A DNA stretch of 64,000 nucleotides from Ceratotherium simum simum (GCF_000283155.1 NW_004454163.1:22395010-22459009), one strand, 5' to 3'; numbered from the stretch's first letter, positions 1 to 11,605 are shown. The notes: generated by a model not told the origin, from the letters alone. Program-made: numbers and translations.

Positions 1-202
1 GAAGGTGGCGTTTTTCCTCTCCAGAAGGGAGTCTCTGCCTCTTCCACCTCAGTTAGGATTGTCCGTTGTTGCAGGAGTTCCTCTCATCCAGTTTTCAGTT
101 CTGTCTCAGGGGCAATTTTTCCACGAGTAGTTGTAAATTGGCTGTGTCCACGGGAGGAGGTGAGTTCAGAGTCTGCCTACGCCGCCATCTTGACTCCTCC
201 TC
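1..202 (-). mobile_element. 5' end of a LINE-1, truncated by the window edge
   Basis: Read on the minus strand from 202, the sequence opens GGAGGAGTCAAGATGGCGGC, the arrangement found at the very start of placental L1 5' UTRs (GGAGGAG, then an AAGATGGC YY1-type site). Text typical of the L1 5' UTR follows down to base 1. The body would lie beyond the left edge. Because most L1 copies are 5'-truncated, a preserved 5' terminus suggests a full-length or internally deleted copy, but only about 200 bases are visible. Orientation is clear; the subfamily was not assigned. Confidence 0.7.
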
Positions 203-1590
203 AGGTGATTCTTAACCTCTGCTTTAGGAAAAGGAAGGCCAATCTGGCAGTTAGCAAAGAAACAGGATATTAACAAGAGTAAGGCAAGGCATTCATACTC
301 AAAAACCAAAACAAACAAATAAAAGTAGGGTTAGCAGGCCATGCACAAAGACATGGACCTGTTATTAAAATTGGAGCATAAGGGAGGGGCTTGGTCATAA
401 GGAATAACAGTTGAGTTAGAGAACAGGGTGGGAAGTCAGAACAGGTTTAGACAGCATGCTGGTGGACTCTGTCTTCTCACCTGCAGCACTTATTCAAGTT
501 CTTGAAATTCAGATCTGGTACACAGGATTAGTATCAGAGCATGAGGTTGGACTAAACCAAAAGCAGAATGAAAAAAATCCTCCACCATGGCTCCAGTCAT
601 ATTGACTGGAAGAATGTGGGCCTGGGGAGTAAAGTGGGCCATTACGACTGCACTGATACAGATCTGTAAGTTTGTAGATGACTCTGAAGCAGTTCCGACT
701 GGTGAGATGGATGGGTGCTGCAAGAACATTTTGTAATGCTGTGTGAATAGGCAAAATAATAGTGAATAAATTTCAGCTGTGGAAAATATAAGGCAGTGTA
801 TCTGGGGAAATATAATCCAAACTATGCTGATAAAATGAATTGCTCTTTCTGCTATTACTTGTGTCTAGAAAAAAAGATATCTGAATTTATGTCACCCATA
901 CCTTGAAGACAGTCCAGTTAGAGTGGCTGTTCAAAAGGTCAACCAAATGCCAGAGATAACCACGATAAAATTGAAAAAGCAACGTTATATAATTTTGTTA
1001 AATCTTTGAACAGAACTAATAATGTTTTGTACTTGAAGTAGAGTTCATAGTTCTATTCAGTACATTCCATTAAGGCTATAAAACAGTTAGAAAAGCCTGA
1101 AAGGTTAACAGAAACGATCAAAGGAATCAAATAGTAAGACAAGATGAGAAATTTTTTGTTCAGAAAAATGATGGGTGAAAAGGGACATAATCAAATCCGT
1201 GTCCCTGAAGGGTATTAGTAAGTGGAGCATGGACATTTTCAACAAATTCAAGAATACTATACCTAGGAGAACTCTCTTGAAGCTTGAAGGTAATTTTAGG
1301 ACAAAAAATAAAGTGTAGGACATTTTTTATATATCTAGTGGTAAATCTATTGATGGTGTTCCCCACAAGAGAGTTCACAAACTAGAACGATAATAAGGAA
1401 CACAAACAACTGTTTATTTGTGGAAGATAAGATTCAAAATGGTTTATAAAAGGTATGCTCTAGATTATTCTGGATATTTCCTTATCGTTTAAAAAAGACA
1501 TTATTCAGGGAAATGTCCAAAATTATGCATCCTCATGAAAAACAAAGTCCCAAAATTGAAGATTGATGTAGTATTATAGTTTTTAAATAT
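203..1590. other. Unassigned AT-rich sequence, no gene seen
   Basis: No recognisable repeat family, RNA gene or convincing coding frame. Frames up to about 80 codons occur but show no familiar motif and lie in overlapping reading frames. It may contain old repeats too diverged to recognise by eye. Confidence 0.5.
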
Positions 1591-1660
1591 TCATTAACAT
1601 ATATGTATACATATATACGTGTATATACATGCACAAACACACACGTATATGCACGTACAT
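1591..1660. repeat. Impure (TA)n/(CA)n microsatellite
   Basis: Alternating purine-pyrimidine dinucleotides (TATA, GTATA, CACACACG) run for about 70 bases with several interruptions. This is simple sequence; its interrupted state suggests it is old and of low mutability. Confidence 0.8.
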
Positions 1661-2261
1661 GTATAAATTTATATTTGCTTTCTTTTAAAATAAAATTTGT
1701 ATTGTCTTTATGAAAGAAACACATACATATTAATTATAGGTACATTTGAAAATATAGACTAGTAGACAAAAAATCACACATAGCTTCATTATCTAAAGAT
1801 AATTACTATTAATATTTTACTGTACTACTTTCTATATATGTTTATAATTTTCATGTTTTTCTGATTTTTAAAAGTATTTACTGCCTCTAGGATTTTGCCA
1901 CTATGTAGACTGTTGATTTAAAAAGGTATTTCCTTAATCATAACAATGTGAAAATACTAATATTCTGTGAAATTCAGCTCACCAGTATATAGGATTTTTA
2001 CTATATATTAAAAATGAGTTTAGACTATGGACTTTTTGTTTTCTTTTTAAAGAAAAAGTTTATTGCACTCATCAAATTAAGTAGTTTTCTAATTCTACAT
2101 TATTTCTATAAATCCATCATTTTATTTCTAATGTCTTTTGTTTTAATACTGTTCTACTTAATATGCAAAATTTGAAATACTTTGCCTTTTCGGAGGAGGG
2201 TTTCACTTATTCATATTTATTGTCACACACAATTTAAATTATTGCCATGAGATATTTGAAA
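1661..2261. other. Unassigned very AT-rich sequence
   Basis: Strongly AT-rich with many stop codons in all frames. No gene or named repeat is recognised. Confidence 0.5.
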
Positions 2262-2400
2262 CAAACAGAGCCTGAGTTTCAATATTGATACTGTTTGCTA
2301 GCTATCTTACAAAGCTGTATGAAAATTTAAATTAAATAGTGGATTTAGAGTACTTAGTATAATGCCTGGCACAGAGTAAGCATTAAAATTATTATTATTG
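2262..2400 (+). mobile_element. MIR SINE fragment
   Basis: The segment ends with the MIR 3' signature: a tract matching 'TTAGTATAATGCCTGGCAC' followed by 'AGAGTAAGC' and an ATT-rich tail. Upstream text resembles a diverged MIR core. MIR is an ancient tRNA-derived SINE mobilised by L2. The copy is heavily mutated, as expected for its age. Confidence 0.7.
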
Positions 2401-3618
2401 TTGGAATTCTTTCCTCTGTCTTATTTTATACCTCTGGCTTTTACTTTAATGTCATTTTGATGTTTGTTTATATCTTCTACTGTATAGATTTTTTTGGTTT
2501 TAATTTTTGTAGCAGCTCAGAAGATAGAAACACTATTACAAATTTCACAGGCAATTAACTAAATTGGTAAGTGTAGTTATATAAATGTACACTTCCAAAA
2601 TATGAAAGCTGATGGAGAATTTAGAATGCCGTTATTTCTGCCTCTTCCTCCTTTAGATCTCATTGATACTAGTATTTTGGTGCAACGTAAATTTTATTTA
2701 TCTAAAATTATTTTGGGCATGTGTCTTTGATTTTTCATCCTATCTGTTCTAATAATTGTGCGTACTTAGTTATGTCCATGTGAGCATTTTAGTTGTTCGC
2801 TGGCAGAAGTAGAAGGTGACATGTGAAGACAGTGACTAATGTTTAGTGAAATATATGAAAAGCATGGCTGAGAGTTCATGCATATAAACAATAAAAATGT
2901 TTTATAATCTCTATGTTTATATCATTATGCTATTTTAATTGATGTGTGAAAGCATTTTCTGCATCACTTACACAAGACCCATATATGCTTAAATTTAAAT
3001 ACTTTGAGAAAAGAATGAATGTTTCTTATTTATTTTTATTTTTTAACATTCAGAAAAACTGAGAGGGACTTTATGTTGTTGTTGATAATTTTTTAAAGGA
3101 CTAGGTAATGATGGTTAACGAGAATATCAAAGTTTGGCAACAAACCTGAGTTTTAAATACGAGCAAGAAAAACATCATTTTGGTGAATAACATTTCTCCA
3201 TCTCACTTTCTACAAGGAATGAGAAAATTGCTGGAAGCAGGGATGCTTGCTTGGTAATGTGGATGAGTGAATTTGCCTCATTAAGATGACAGTGATATTT
3301 TGGAAGCCTAAGAAGGGAACTAAGGGTGTTAGAAAAGTCTGCGGAATTGTCCATACATCATAGGAAATGACGCCCCAATGTCCTGAGTTTTGTTAAGTCC
3401 AACAGGTAAAGGCAGAATCACTAAGGACCAGGAATTTCAACACCGTTTCTGCATCCAAAACTGGCTATGTGGTTGCTGCAAATAAAGTTTGAAGCCTAGA
3501 GGCACAATCTTCATCTGGAGAAGCAAAAGGAGAAGACCTAGTTTTTCTGCAAGAGTTTTACAAGCAAGAGCACATGGAAAGCATTGATAAGTGATAGATC
3601 GAGGAGGCAGGCAATCTA
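2401..3618. other. Unassigned sequence, no gene seen
   Basis: AT-rich, apparently unique sequence with no coding frame of note and no recognised repeat. Confidence 0.5.
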
Positions 3619-3676
3619 ATAAAAAAAAAGAAAAGAAAAAGAAAAAAAGAGAAAAAAAAGAAAAAAAAAAGAAAAG
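3619..3676 (+). repeat. Purine tract, (A)nG simple repeat
   Basis: An almost uninterrupted run of A with single G residues, about 58 bases long. It may be a SINE or LINE poly(A) tail whose body is no longer recognisable, or simple sequence in its own right. It lies directly before a MER5-type element. Confidence 0.85.
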
Positions 3677-3684
3677 ATCTATAA

Positions 3685-3855
3685 CAATGGTGCTTTAAGT
3701 GTAGTTTCTGGGCCAGCAGCAGCAACATCACCCAGCTTATGTTAGAAATGCAAAATCTTGTTCTCTACCCCGAACCTATTGAAAAAAGATACTGTAGAGG
3801 AAGGGGACCAACAATCTGTGTTCCTGTGGGTGATTCTGATACAAGAGAACCACTG
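3685..3855 (+). mobile_element. MER5-type non-autonomous hAT (Charlie) element
   Basis: The body carries the MER5 phrases 'GGCCAGCAGCAGCAACATCA', 'TTAGAAATGCAAAATCTTG' and 'GTGATTCTGATAC', and ends in GAGAACCACTG, the hAT terminal inverted repeat. The left terminus is more worn. These short elements have no coding capacity and depended on a Charlie-type transposase elsewhere. An 8-bp TSD is not obvious. Confidence 0.75.
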
Positions 3856-4037
3856 GGCTGTGCAATAGATCAAGGGCCATTTCATACATGGATCAACAAC
3901 TCCATCTCGCACTATAGTCACAGAAGGCATCTTGTATGACACCATAGTATGGTATTCCTGATGATAAACTTAAAGAATCCAAGGTTTTACTTCAGTGTCT
4001 GTTCATTTTAGTCTAGTCTGTTTAAGAAGGGACATAA

Positions 4038-4293
4038 GGGGCCGGCCCCATGGCTTAGTGGTTAAGTGCATGCGCTCCGCTACTGGCGGCCCGGGTTCAG
4101 ATACTGGGCGCGCACTGACGCACCGCTTCTCCGGCCGTGCTGAGGCGGCATCCCACATACAGCAACTAGAAGGATGTGCAAGTATGACATAAAACTATCT
4201 ACTGGGGCTTTGGGGAGAAAAAGGGCGAAAAAAAAAGGAGGAGGATTGGCAATAGATGTTAGCTCAGGGCTGATCTTCCTCACACACACAAAT
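4038..4293 (+). mobile_element. ERE SINE with 11-bp TSD
   Basis: The head GGGGCCGGCCCCATGGC, a tRNA-like start with GTGGTTAAGTGC, a B-box-like region near GGGTTCAGATAC, and the end motif TTAGCTCAGGGCTGATCTTC identify the perissodactyl ERE family. The central part includes 'GCAACTAGAAGGATGTGC', found in only some ERE subfamilies. Flanks AAGGGACATAA (4027-4037) and AAGGCACATAA (4294-4304) match at 10 of 11 bases and mark target-primed insertion. The A-rich tail has become a short (CA)n run. Confidence 0.95.
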
Positions 4294-4304
4294 AAGGCAC
4301 ATAA

Positions 4305-4990
4305 ATTATGTACTATATCTTAGATAGTTTCTCATCAACTTTCTTGGAGGTGTTTGCGTGGTAACCACTAGCTATCAGAAACATTTGTGTTCCTAGAATA
4401 CCAAATTTCTCCACAATGCTAGGTAAATATCATATTACCATATTGTGGTATATTATTCATAAATGAAAATCACTCATATAGTCCTGCTAAAATATGGGAT
4501 TTATCCTCCCAATACCCCCCAAAGCTTCCACTCTTGATACTATTGTTTTCTTTGAAAATATGAACTTTGATTTTGACAAGAAAAAATACCTTTCTCAGAT
4601 TTATATGAATAACACCTCAGATAGATGATTTTTATACAAAGATAAATCTGTCATATTTTAAAAAAGGAAGTTTCCTCTACTTCCCAAAATTAATAGTGAA
4701 AATATACAAACACAATCCTATTTCCTAAAAAATATTATGAATTGTTTTTATTTCTAGACTGCAATATGCACAGTTGTCAAAGGAAATATGCAAAATATGC
4801 TATCTGACATATTAGAAAGAGATGTCTAAAATTAGATAGTTAAAAGTACACTTCTACGACATTAGTGTTTCATTATGTCTATTATTACTTTACTGTTGTG
4901 GTTCTTAAAACATAGAAATTAATAAGTGAAACATGCCCTGTAGTGCCTTTGAGCCAATTGCAAGAAAAAAAAAAAGAAAGAGAAGTAGCA
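4305..4990. other. Unassigned AT-rich spacer between two EREs
   Basis: No coding frame or named repeat is recognised. An A-rich stretch with scattered G (about 4963-4985) lies just before the next SINE. Confidence 0.5.
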
Positions 4991-5207
4991 GGGCTTGTTC
5001 CAGTGGCCTCATGGTTGAAGATTGGCATGCTCCACTTCGGCAGCCCAGGTTCGGTTCCTGGGTGCAGAACCACACCACTAGCCTGTCAGTGGCCATGCTG
5101 TGGTGATGGCTCACATAAAAAAAAAAAAAAAAAAAAAAAAGGAGGATTGGCAGTAGATGTTAGCTCAGGGCAAATCTTCCCCAGCAAAAAAAATAAATAA
5201 ATAAAAA
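4991..5207 (+). mobile_element. Older, internally altered ERE-type SINE
   Basis: The head GGGCTTGTTCCAGTGGCC, a worn A box, a B-box-like GGTTCGGTTCC, CCATGCTGTGGTGATGGC and the end TTAGCTCAGGGCAAATCTTCC are ERE features, more diverged than in the copy at 4038. A pure run of 24 A residues (5117-5140) sits where the middle of the element should be, joining the tRNA-like part directly to the 3' part GGAGGATTGGCAG. The tail is (AAAT)n. No clear TSD was found. Confidence 0.85.
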
Positions 5208-5814
5208 GAGTAATAACGCCCATTCCTCCCAGTTGATGCCCCCACTGCCAAGGGGCATTGGCCTGGAGAGCTGAGCTGAAGGCTGGATTTCAGCCCCACT
5301 TGCCCCTGGGCAAGAACCATTGTGTGGTGTATAAGCTGACATGGCCTTCCTTCTAGCTTTCCACCTACGTGTCAACCTCAAACTGGAAATCTGAGGTCCA
5401 AAAGTGACACACAGGCTTTTTTCTTGGCCTGGACAGTAAGAGGAAACAGCTTCAATTAATTGCCATTATTTTTGAATTACAAGATTTTACAGAATAGTCT
5501 AGATTTCTCTTGAACACTAGAAGACATGGTAACATTGAGCGTCCATTCTTGCCTAATAAAACAATTAGCTAGAGCTAAGGGGCTGCTTTCTTTGTAGATT
5601 AACATGCGCTGTGCAATGCCACAGTCATCATCCAAACTTTTTCTTTACCTGGCCTCTGTGAATGTCCGGGTTTACTATTTGATATGATTCAATGTAGTAA
5701 TCAGCTCTTGCATTAAATATTTTCTCTCTAGTAGGTTTGATAACTTTAACTCTGTACCTACTGTACCCAATACAGATTTATACTTCAGCATCTTTAACAA
5801 CTAATTTAACCTAT
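5208..5814. other. Unassigned sequence with a GC-richer patch
   Basis: Bases about 5218-5385 are noticeably more GC-rich than the surroundings, and the rest is ordinary AT-rich DNA. The GC-rich patch may be part of an LTR or old SINE that I could not name. No gene is recognised. Confidence 0.4.
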
Positions 5815-5942
5815 TTGTTTATATTCTTTCTCCTACTAGGTAGTAAACTTCTGTAGAACAAAGATGAGCATCTTCATCCATCTCTATAATCTCAGTGCCT
5901 AACACATTGTAGTTGAATAATGAATGTTTGTTAATAAATGAA
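5815..5942 (+). mobile_element. L2 LINE 3' end fragment
   Basis: The order of motifs matches the L2 3' UTR: a 'CTACTAGGTAGTAAACTTC' phrase, then a 'CTCAGTGCCTAACAC' phrase, then AATGAATGTTTGTTAATAAATG. Such short 3' fragments are the usual form of this ancient LINE. Confidence 0.65.
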
Positions 5943-6012
5943 ATGGACAATTGCTTTTTAAAAAGCATGAGAAGTAGAGAAGCATATTTCCTACCTCCCC
6001 TCTGTACTACTC

Positions 6013-6435
6013 AGTGTTGTCACAATAATGCTGTGTGAAAAACTACCCAAAGCTCAGTGGTTTAAAACAACTAGAATCGTTTCTTAAGATCATGGGTCTG
6101 TAGGTTGGTGGAAACTCATCTAGCCTACAGAGTTCAGATGCAGGTTGGATTCAAGTCTGCTCCACGCCTTCTGGGGTCTAGGCATTAGGGGTTGCAGCTA
6201 CTTGAGGCATTTTCTTCTCATGGTGATGGTAGGAATGCAAGATGGAAAACCCCACCATGCAAACACGTTTCAAGCTCTGCTTACACCCTATCTGCTAACA
6301 TCCACATTAGCCAAATCAAGTCACATGGCCAAGCCCGAAGTCCAGGGGTCCAAAGTACCTTCCACTCACCTTGAAAACAGCAGGAATTTTGATATGGACG
6401 TGGGAAGAATTGCAACCAATAATCCAATCCAGGAC
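6013..6435 (-). mobile_element. Probable MaLR/ERVL-type LTR, antisense
   Basis: The opening resembles the reverse complement of the 3' end of mammalian LTRs of the MLT/MaLR class: 'CACAATAATGCTGTGTG' followed by 'AGCTCAGTGGTTTAAAACAA'. Later phrases such as 'CAAATCAAGTCACATGGCC' fit the same class. No internal coding region is attached, so it would be a solo LTR. The exact family is uncertain. A frame of 99 codons inside it is incidental. Confidence 0.5.
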
Positions 6436-7737
6436 CAAAATTAGGATCAGGTAAGTAAGGCACTTGCCTCGGGTGTGAAATTTAAAGGGATGTCAAAAAA
6501 CTCAATAATCAAGATAAATAATATTTTAATACTATATTTTAAGGAATCAAAATTAATGCAAAACTCCATGATGGACAAAATATCAAATATTAGATAAAGA
6601 CAGTATCTGACTGTGCGTTTTCGTAACTCATCTCACTTGCCTCACCTTTGTCCTGGCCCTGTAGGGTCTTACGCCCACCATTGGTCCCATTGAAAACACT
6701 CTCCTTCGCAGTAGTTATCTGACTATTTTTGCTTGTATCTTGACTCTCTGCATTGGCATGAATATTTGTATTGAAACATATTATGAATTCAAGTCTCCAG
6801 GAGTTTTACTAACATATAATTTAAGATATTGCCAGAAAAAAGGGTTTAAGGCAAGTACCTTTTAACACAAGGCATCTTTAATTTGCCACATAACAAAATT
6901 ATGTAAAATAACATATTCACCAGAACCCTTTTATAACAGTTTCATAGAAAAGCATGCATTGCTCTTAAATAATGCAAAATGTCTGCATGTTTATATTAAT
7001 CAACTCCTTTTATTGTTCAAATCCTGAATTTGGTTGTCCTAGCAATAACATGTTGGCATCAGACCGCAGAGTGATATAAATAACTGAAAATTCCCTGTAG
7101 TTGGAGGTGAGGGGATGGTAGGAGAGCTAGTATAGCAATAATTTTCTGGTCCGCTTAGGGATTTCTCTATGAAGTTTTTCAGAGTGTAACTGATCTCATT
7201 AAGGGGAGGTTTAATCACAAGTTTCTGACTGTCTCTCATGAGGGAGGCAAATGAAAAGACTCTTATTATATCAGAGTCTTCAAATGTTTTATTACTTTTC
7301 AACCTGGAGGTTGGAAACTGGGCTCAGGCCTGCTTACGGGAGGATAATTGTGAAATACATCTGATGGAAGGGGGTATTTAAAAAGTTAAATAATATTAGT
7401 AGCAAGGAAATCTTTAAAAGAGGGAGAGTAAAATTCTAAAAGAATGTTATTGTGGTTAATGTTATTATTGATTCAGGATATATAAAATATTTTTATGTGC
7501 TGTTATTTTGTGTGCTATCATGACTGTTTTATTTTAGTGTACAATAAGTTTCTAAGGACTCCCTACAAATCATCCTCGATTCCTATCTTTCACCAAAACT
7601 GTTGTATTTAATGAAGTCAGGTTAGTTTCTCATCCACTGATTCTTCTGTCATTGTGTGTGTGTGTGTAACTTATTCTGAACAATTGGGACATGGAATGGA
7701 TTAGGAGAGGAACTTCTTCAATTACGAATGATATTGA
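6436..7737. other. Unassigned sequence, short (TG)n at 7656-7668
   Basis: No gene or named repeat is recognised. A 7-unit (GT) run is present. An 87-codon frame on the minus strand (7039-7302) has no recognised motif. Confidence 0.45.
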
Positions 7738-7975
7738 ATAATAATAGCTATCATTTATTGAGCACCTTCTGTACACCAGACATCGTGCTATGTATTTCAC
7801 ATGAATTTATGCTTCTTTTCACTACAACTCAGTAAAAGATGCATCCTTATCCCTATTTTACAAATTAGAAAACTGAGATTGAGAAAAGATTAAATGGCTT
7901 GCCTACATAGCTAATCGCTGTCAAGTCAGGATTCAAATCCATGATCTTTCCTTTCCCCCACTTGAACCCACTGGG
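7738..7975 (-). mobile_element. MIR SINE, nearly full length, antisense
   Basis: In reverse orientation the whole MIR layout is visible: CATTTATTGAGCACCTTCTG, then a TTATCCCTATTTTACAAAT phrase, AAACTGAGATTGAGAAAAG, and TCAGGATTCAAATCCATGA near the tRNA-like end. Divergence is high but the order is intact. Confidence 0.85.
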
Positions 7976-8061
7976 CGAGACCTACCTACTACTTCTTTTC
8001 TGCCTTATGAATCTGTTCCAGCTGCCAAGCAGCTTCCCCTTTTATTAGCATACTAACAAAT

Positions 8062-8303
8062 GCTACATTCATTGAGGGCTCACTTACACTAGACCTTGTG
8101 TTTAACAGTAACAGATCTTATCTCCTCTAATCCTCACACGATGTGGTGTATTATCATTGTCCCCATGTTACAGGTATGAAAACTAAGGTTCTAAGAGCTT
8201 GAGTAAATTGCCCTGATCACACATCTAGGAAATGGCTGAATCAAGAGTCAAATCCAGATTGGTCCACCTCCAGATGTCATGCTCTTAACCGTTATGCAAA
8301 ACT
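8062..8303 (-). mobile_element. MIR SINE, nearly full length, antisense
   Basis: The same layout as the MIR some 90 bases upstream: TTCATTGAGGGCTCACTTAC, 'TCCTCTAATCCTCACACGAT', 'GTCCCCATGTTACAGGTATG', 'AATCCAGATTGGTCCACCT' and CATGCTCTTAACCGTTATGC. Its sequence differs enough to be an independent insertion in the same direction. Confidence 0.85.
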
Positions 8304-8339
8304 GTCTCAAGTCATGCCATGCCATGCTTCCGCTGTGAT

Positions 8340-8485
8340 ACAGTGAGAAAATCATTGAATTCGTAGTCACGGACATCAGGTTTTTATCCTAGATGTGGCT
8401 GTTGCCAAGTCCTATTTCTTCATCTGTAAAACTATGATTAATTGTCCCTGCCCTGCGTAAGTCATATCTGTGTTGTGAGACTTCA
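8340..8485 (+). mobile_element. MIR-type SINE fragment, sense
   Basis: The phrases 'GAGAAAATCATTGAATTCG' and 'CTTCATCTGTAAAACTATG', followed by a GCCCTGCGTAAG stretch, match a worn MIR core in sense direction. It faces the two antisense MIRs just upstream. Confidence 0.55.
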
Positions 8486-9589
8486 GCCAGAAACTAGGAG
8501 AGGAAATCTCCAACTGCAGGTTGTTGCTAAAATACCATTAGCAACTTGACAGGCTGAGACTGCTGTAATGATTTGTGTTATATCTCACACAAGCCTGGAA
8601 GAGTTCTTGACTCTGCAGCTTCTCAGGACCCAGACAAAAGGCAAATAAACATAAACTGTGTTGGTAAGAGAGAAGTCAAGGGCATTTTTTGGAAGTGGGA
8701 AAAGCCTCCTCTTTCCTTCTCTTCTTAAGGGTAGAACCAGCCCAAAATGTAATTAAGAGGGTTCTGAAGAACAACACTCAGGTAGAATAGTCAGGAAATC
8801 ATTTCTCATTAATATGTTTCCTAGTATTTGTTTCAGTTCCGTTTTTCTATTTTCCTCCTGAATTTTTCACTTCTTAGAGTGAATAGGAAGTAACACCAAT
8901 GGCTGATAGACTTGGAAAATAATCCTCAGGACTCAGCTCTGAAGTTCGGATGACCTAAGTATACGTGGTAATAAGACGACTGCCCTCCTCTGGCCTTCAG
9001 AGTGGTTTTCAGCACAGTCCTGGTCCAAGCTTTATTGAGCCTCTCTGCAGAGCAGTCAGTAGCAATACGAGTGTTAAGGAGGCAGGAGTCTAAGATTCTA
9101 ACACCTTGGTAGTAATAGATTATATGCCTTTCTTATTCCAAAACATTTCATTTAACGATTTGGGTATTTGAGAAAAAAATATGCAGGTATTTCTGGTTTT
9201 CCTTTTTCAAGCTCCCTGTCCTCCTATCTCCTTAGTCTCAATTTGGGTAATTTTCATCATAGAAACAAGAACTAGACGGCCAAAGCCCTGTGCATAACAG
9301 TCAGGGAGATTTCATTTATTTGACAAATATTTCTTGGGGACCTACTTACACAGACAGTCTTCTAGTACAGGGAGCACAATTTGCTGCTTTCTGCCCTTGC
9401 AAAGCTTAAATTTTCCGTCTTACCTTATATAGTTTGCAGGCTAATATTGCTATCTTCACATTAATTCACATGATATTTTTATATTTCTCTCCATCAATAT
9501 TTTTGTATTTCTTACCTCACCCATCCTTTCCATCAAGTTATCCCCTGAACACTGGCTTTAAGGGAACTTTCACAGGAACTTGAATTTCC
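8486..9589. other. Unassigned sequence, possible old repeat at about 9310-9420
   Basis: Mostly unrecognised. Around 9310-9420, 'TTTGACAAATATTTCTTGG' followed by a promoter-less T/C-rich stretch recalls an ancient mammalian-wide repeat, but the match is weak. No gene is seen. Confidence 0.35.
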
Positions 9590-9921
9590 TACTCTAATTT
9601 TACTTTTATTTTATTGTCGTCAGAACACTTAAGATGAGATCTACCCTCTTTAAGTGTACATTATTTTTGACTGTAGGTACAATGTTATAAAGCAGATCTC
9701 TAAATTTATTCATCTTACTTGACTAACACTTTATGCCTGCTGGTTACTAACTCCCCATTTCTACCTCCCCCCCATCTCTTGCCAACCACCATTCCACTCT
9801 TTCCTTCTCTAAATTTCTTTTAGATCCCTCAAATAAGTGGAATCATGCAATATTTGTCTTTCTGTGACTGGCTTATTTCACTTAGCATGATGTCCTCAAG
9901 GTTCATCCATGTTGTTGCATA
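9590..9921 (-). mobile_element. L1 3' end fragment, antisense
   Basis: Contains the reverse complement of the placental L1 3' UTR and ORF2 end: 'CACTTAAGATGAGATCTACC', 'GGTACAATGTTATAAAGCAG', 'CTTGCCAACCACCATTCCAC', then 'GTGACTGGCTTATTTCACTT' and 'CAAGGTTCATCCATGTTGTT'. The last two are the antisense of the conserved ORF2 C-terminal coding end. It is 5'-truncated at about 9921. Confidence 0.85.
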
Positions 9922-11457
9922 CTCTCTTTTAATTGAAAACAAATTCTCTTATTTCTAGAATTAGTCTCTTTGGCTATTTCTGCACAAGGTCACAAATGGT
10001 CAGTTTGCTGTACTGACCCATGTCATACACCTGGGCTGACTGATCTTTCCTTTTAATAAATCAGCTTTTTGAAAACCATCGCCACATTATAACACCTGAG
10101 TATCAGCTTTCTGACAATCAACTATAATTTGGTTGCAGAAGGTTCTAGACAAGCTCCTTTCAAATATGAGATATATAGCTTATATCACATACACCCAATG
10201 ATGTTTAAAGCAAATCATATGGTCGTGTTACTTAACTTACAAAGAGGGAAGGGTTATAATCAGTTACTTGAAAACCATCCGTTCCGCTTTATGAATGTTG
10301 GAATATCAAGACCAAATCCATTTCCTCAGCTATGGCTACCTTGAAATGGATAACCAGGTTTTTCCCTAAAATTCCAGATTTTTATTGAAAAGTATTACCT
10401 TGCTTGTTGCTTATGCCTGCATTGCCAGTGAGCTAGAAGATGCTTCAGTATTGCCGCAGCTGAGCATGTGTGGGCTTGAAGGGGTTAGCCGGTTGGCCCT
10501 CAATCATAGTGGACAGGTCTGACACTATGATGAGAATCTCTATTTTCAGAGTTCTATCCCAGGACTTTCTATCATACTAAGCTGCTTTCATAGGATATAT
10601 TTATTTTACAAGTCAATTGAAAATAAATTTATACTTGCAAAGCAGTATGTAGATTCCTAAGAGAAAAGCATCATTTCAAGTTGAAGATAACTCTAAGAAT
10701 TCTGAACATATTAGTCAAGATATTTTATTATTTTCCAAATATGTAGTTACATCTCCAATAGTATTATGTTCAATATTATATGATTGTTGCTTAAATTGCA
10801 AAATACCATTACAATTTGTGTTATTATTACTAATGGTGAGGAGATGAGCACATATCCTCATTCCTGTGATAAAAAGAAAATATCCAAGTGTAGAAATTTT
10901 CAGTGAATTTTTCAAGTATGCCCAGCTAGTGCACATGATATGGGGTAGAATTTTCCATGAGGATATGCATATTTGTCTGGACTGTAGATGTAGACGAGTA
11001 TTATTTGGAGGAAGTTTATTTGATCTTGCATTGAGGTAGATCAAATCTATATATTATGATCAAGCTATTCTGCCCATTTTTCCCTGATCTTGACATAAGT
11101 TATTTGTATAATGTAGTCTTTTTATATTCCAGATGAGATGTATCCTTTCCCTTTCTCTATATCATAAATTTTCTATATCCTTATTTATTTTATGTTTTCT
11201 TTCCTGGATATTTTCTCTTATTTTTAATTAGAAAAGAAATATATAATTACTAAAAAAAATCTTCAAACATTACAGCAAAATCTAAAATGAAATTAAGTTC
11301 ATCCCATCTAATAATGTCCTATTCCCATTTGCTAGGGACAAACACCCTTAAGTGTTTCTCATATCTTTAACAATCTTCCCTAGAAACTACATGATTGGGA
11401 AAAAGCCCATGTTATACCTGGAGGAAGAAGACTCTAGTTCAAAATACAATTTTCCTA
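9922..11457. other. Unassigned sequence, no gene seen
   Basis: AT-rich sequence without recognised repeats. A 109-codon minus-strand frame (10715-11044) shows no familiar motif, coding bias or conserved residues that I can see. Confidence 0.45.
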
Positions 11458-11605
11458 CCATGACCTTAAGACAGTCATTAGATATCTCAGGAAACTCATT
11501 TTTCATTTGTAAAATTGGTTAATAATTTTCCCCTACTTATACCCCAGAACTATTGTGATAATCACATAAAATAGAGTATGTAAAAGTGATGGGGAAGTTA
11601 AAAGG
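11458..11605 (+). mobile_element. MIR SINE core fragment
   Basis: The run 'ACCTTAAGACAGTCATTAG', 'TTTTTCATTTGTAAAATTGG' and 'AACTATTGTGATAATCACAT' follows the MIR core in sense orientation with many substitutions. Confidence 0.6.

Noticed and set aside
1591..1660. Possible CRISPR-like or other direct-repeat array
   Set aside because: It is an interrupted dinucleotide microsatellite with no spacers, and the host is a mammal.
4038..4293. tRNA gene suggested by A and B box-like sequences in the EREs
   Set aside because: These are the tRNA-derived heads of SINEs. No cloverleaf with an intact anticodon arm is present, and TSDs show retroposition.
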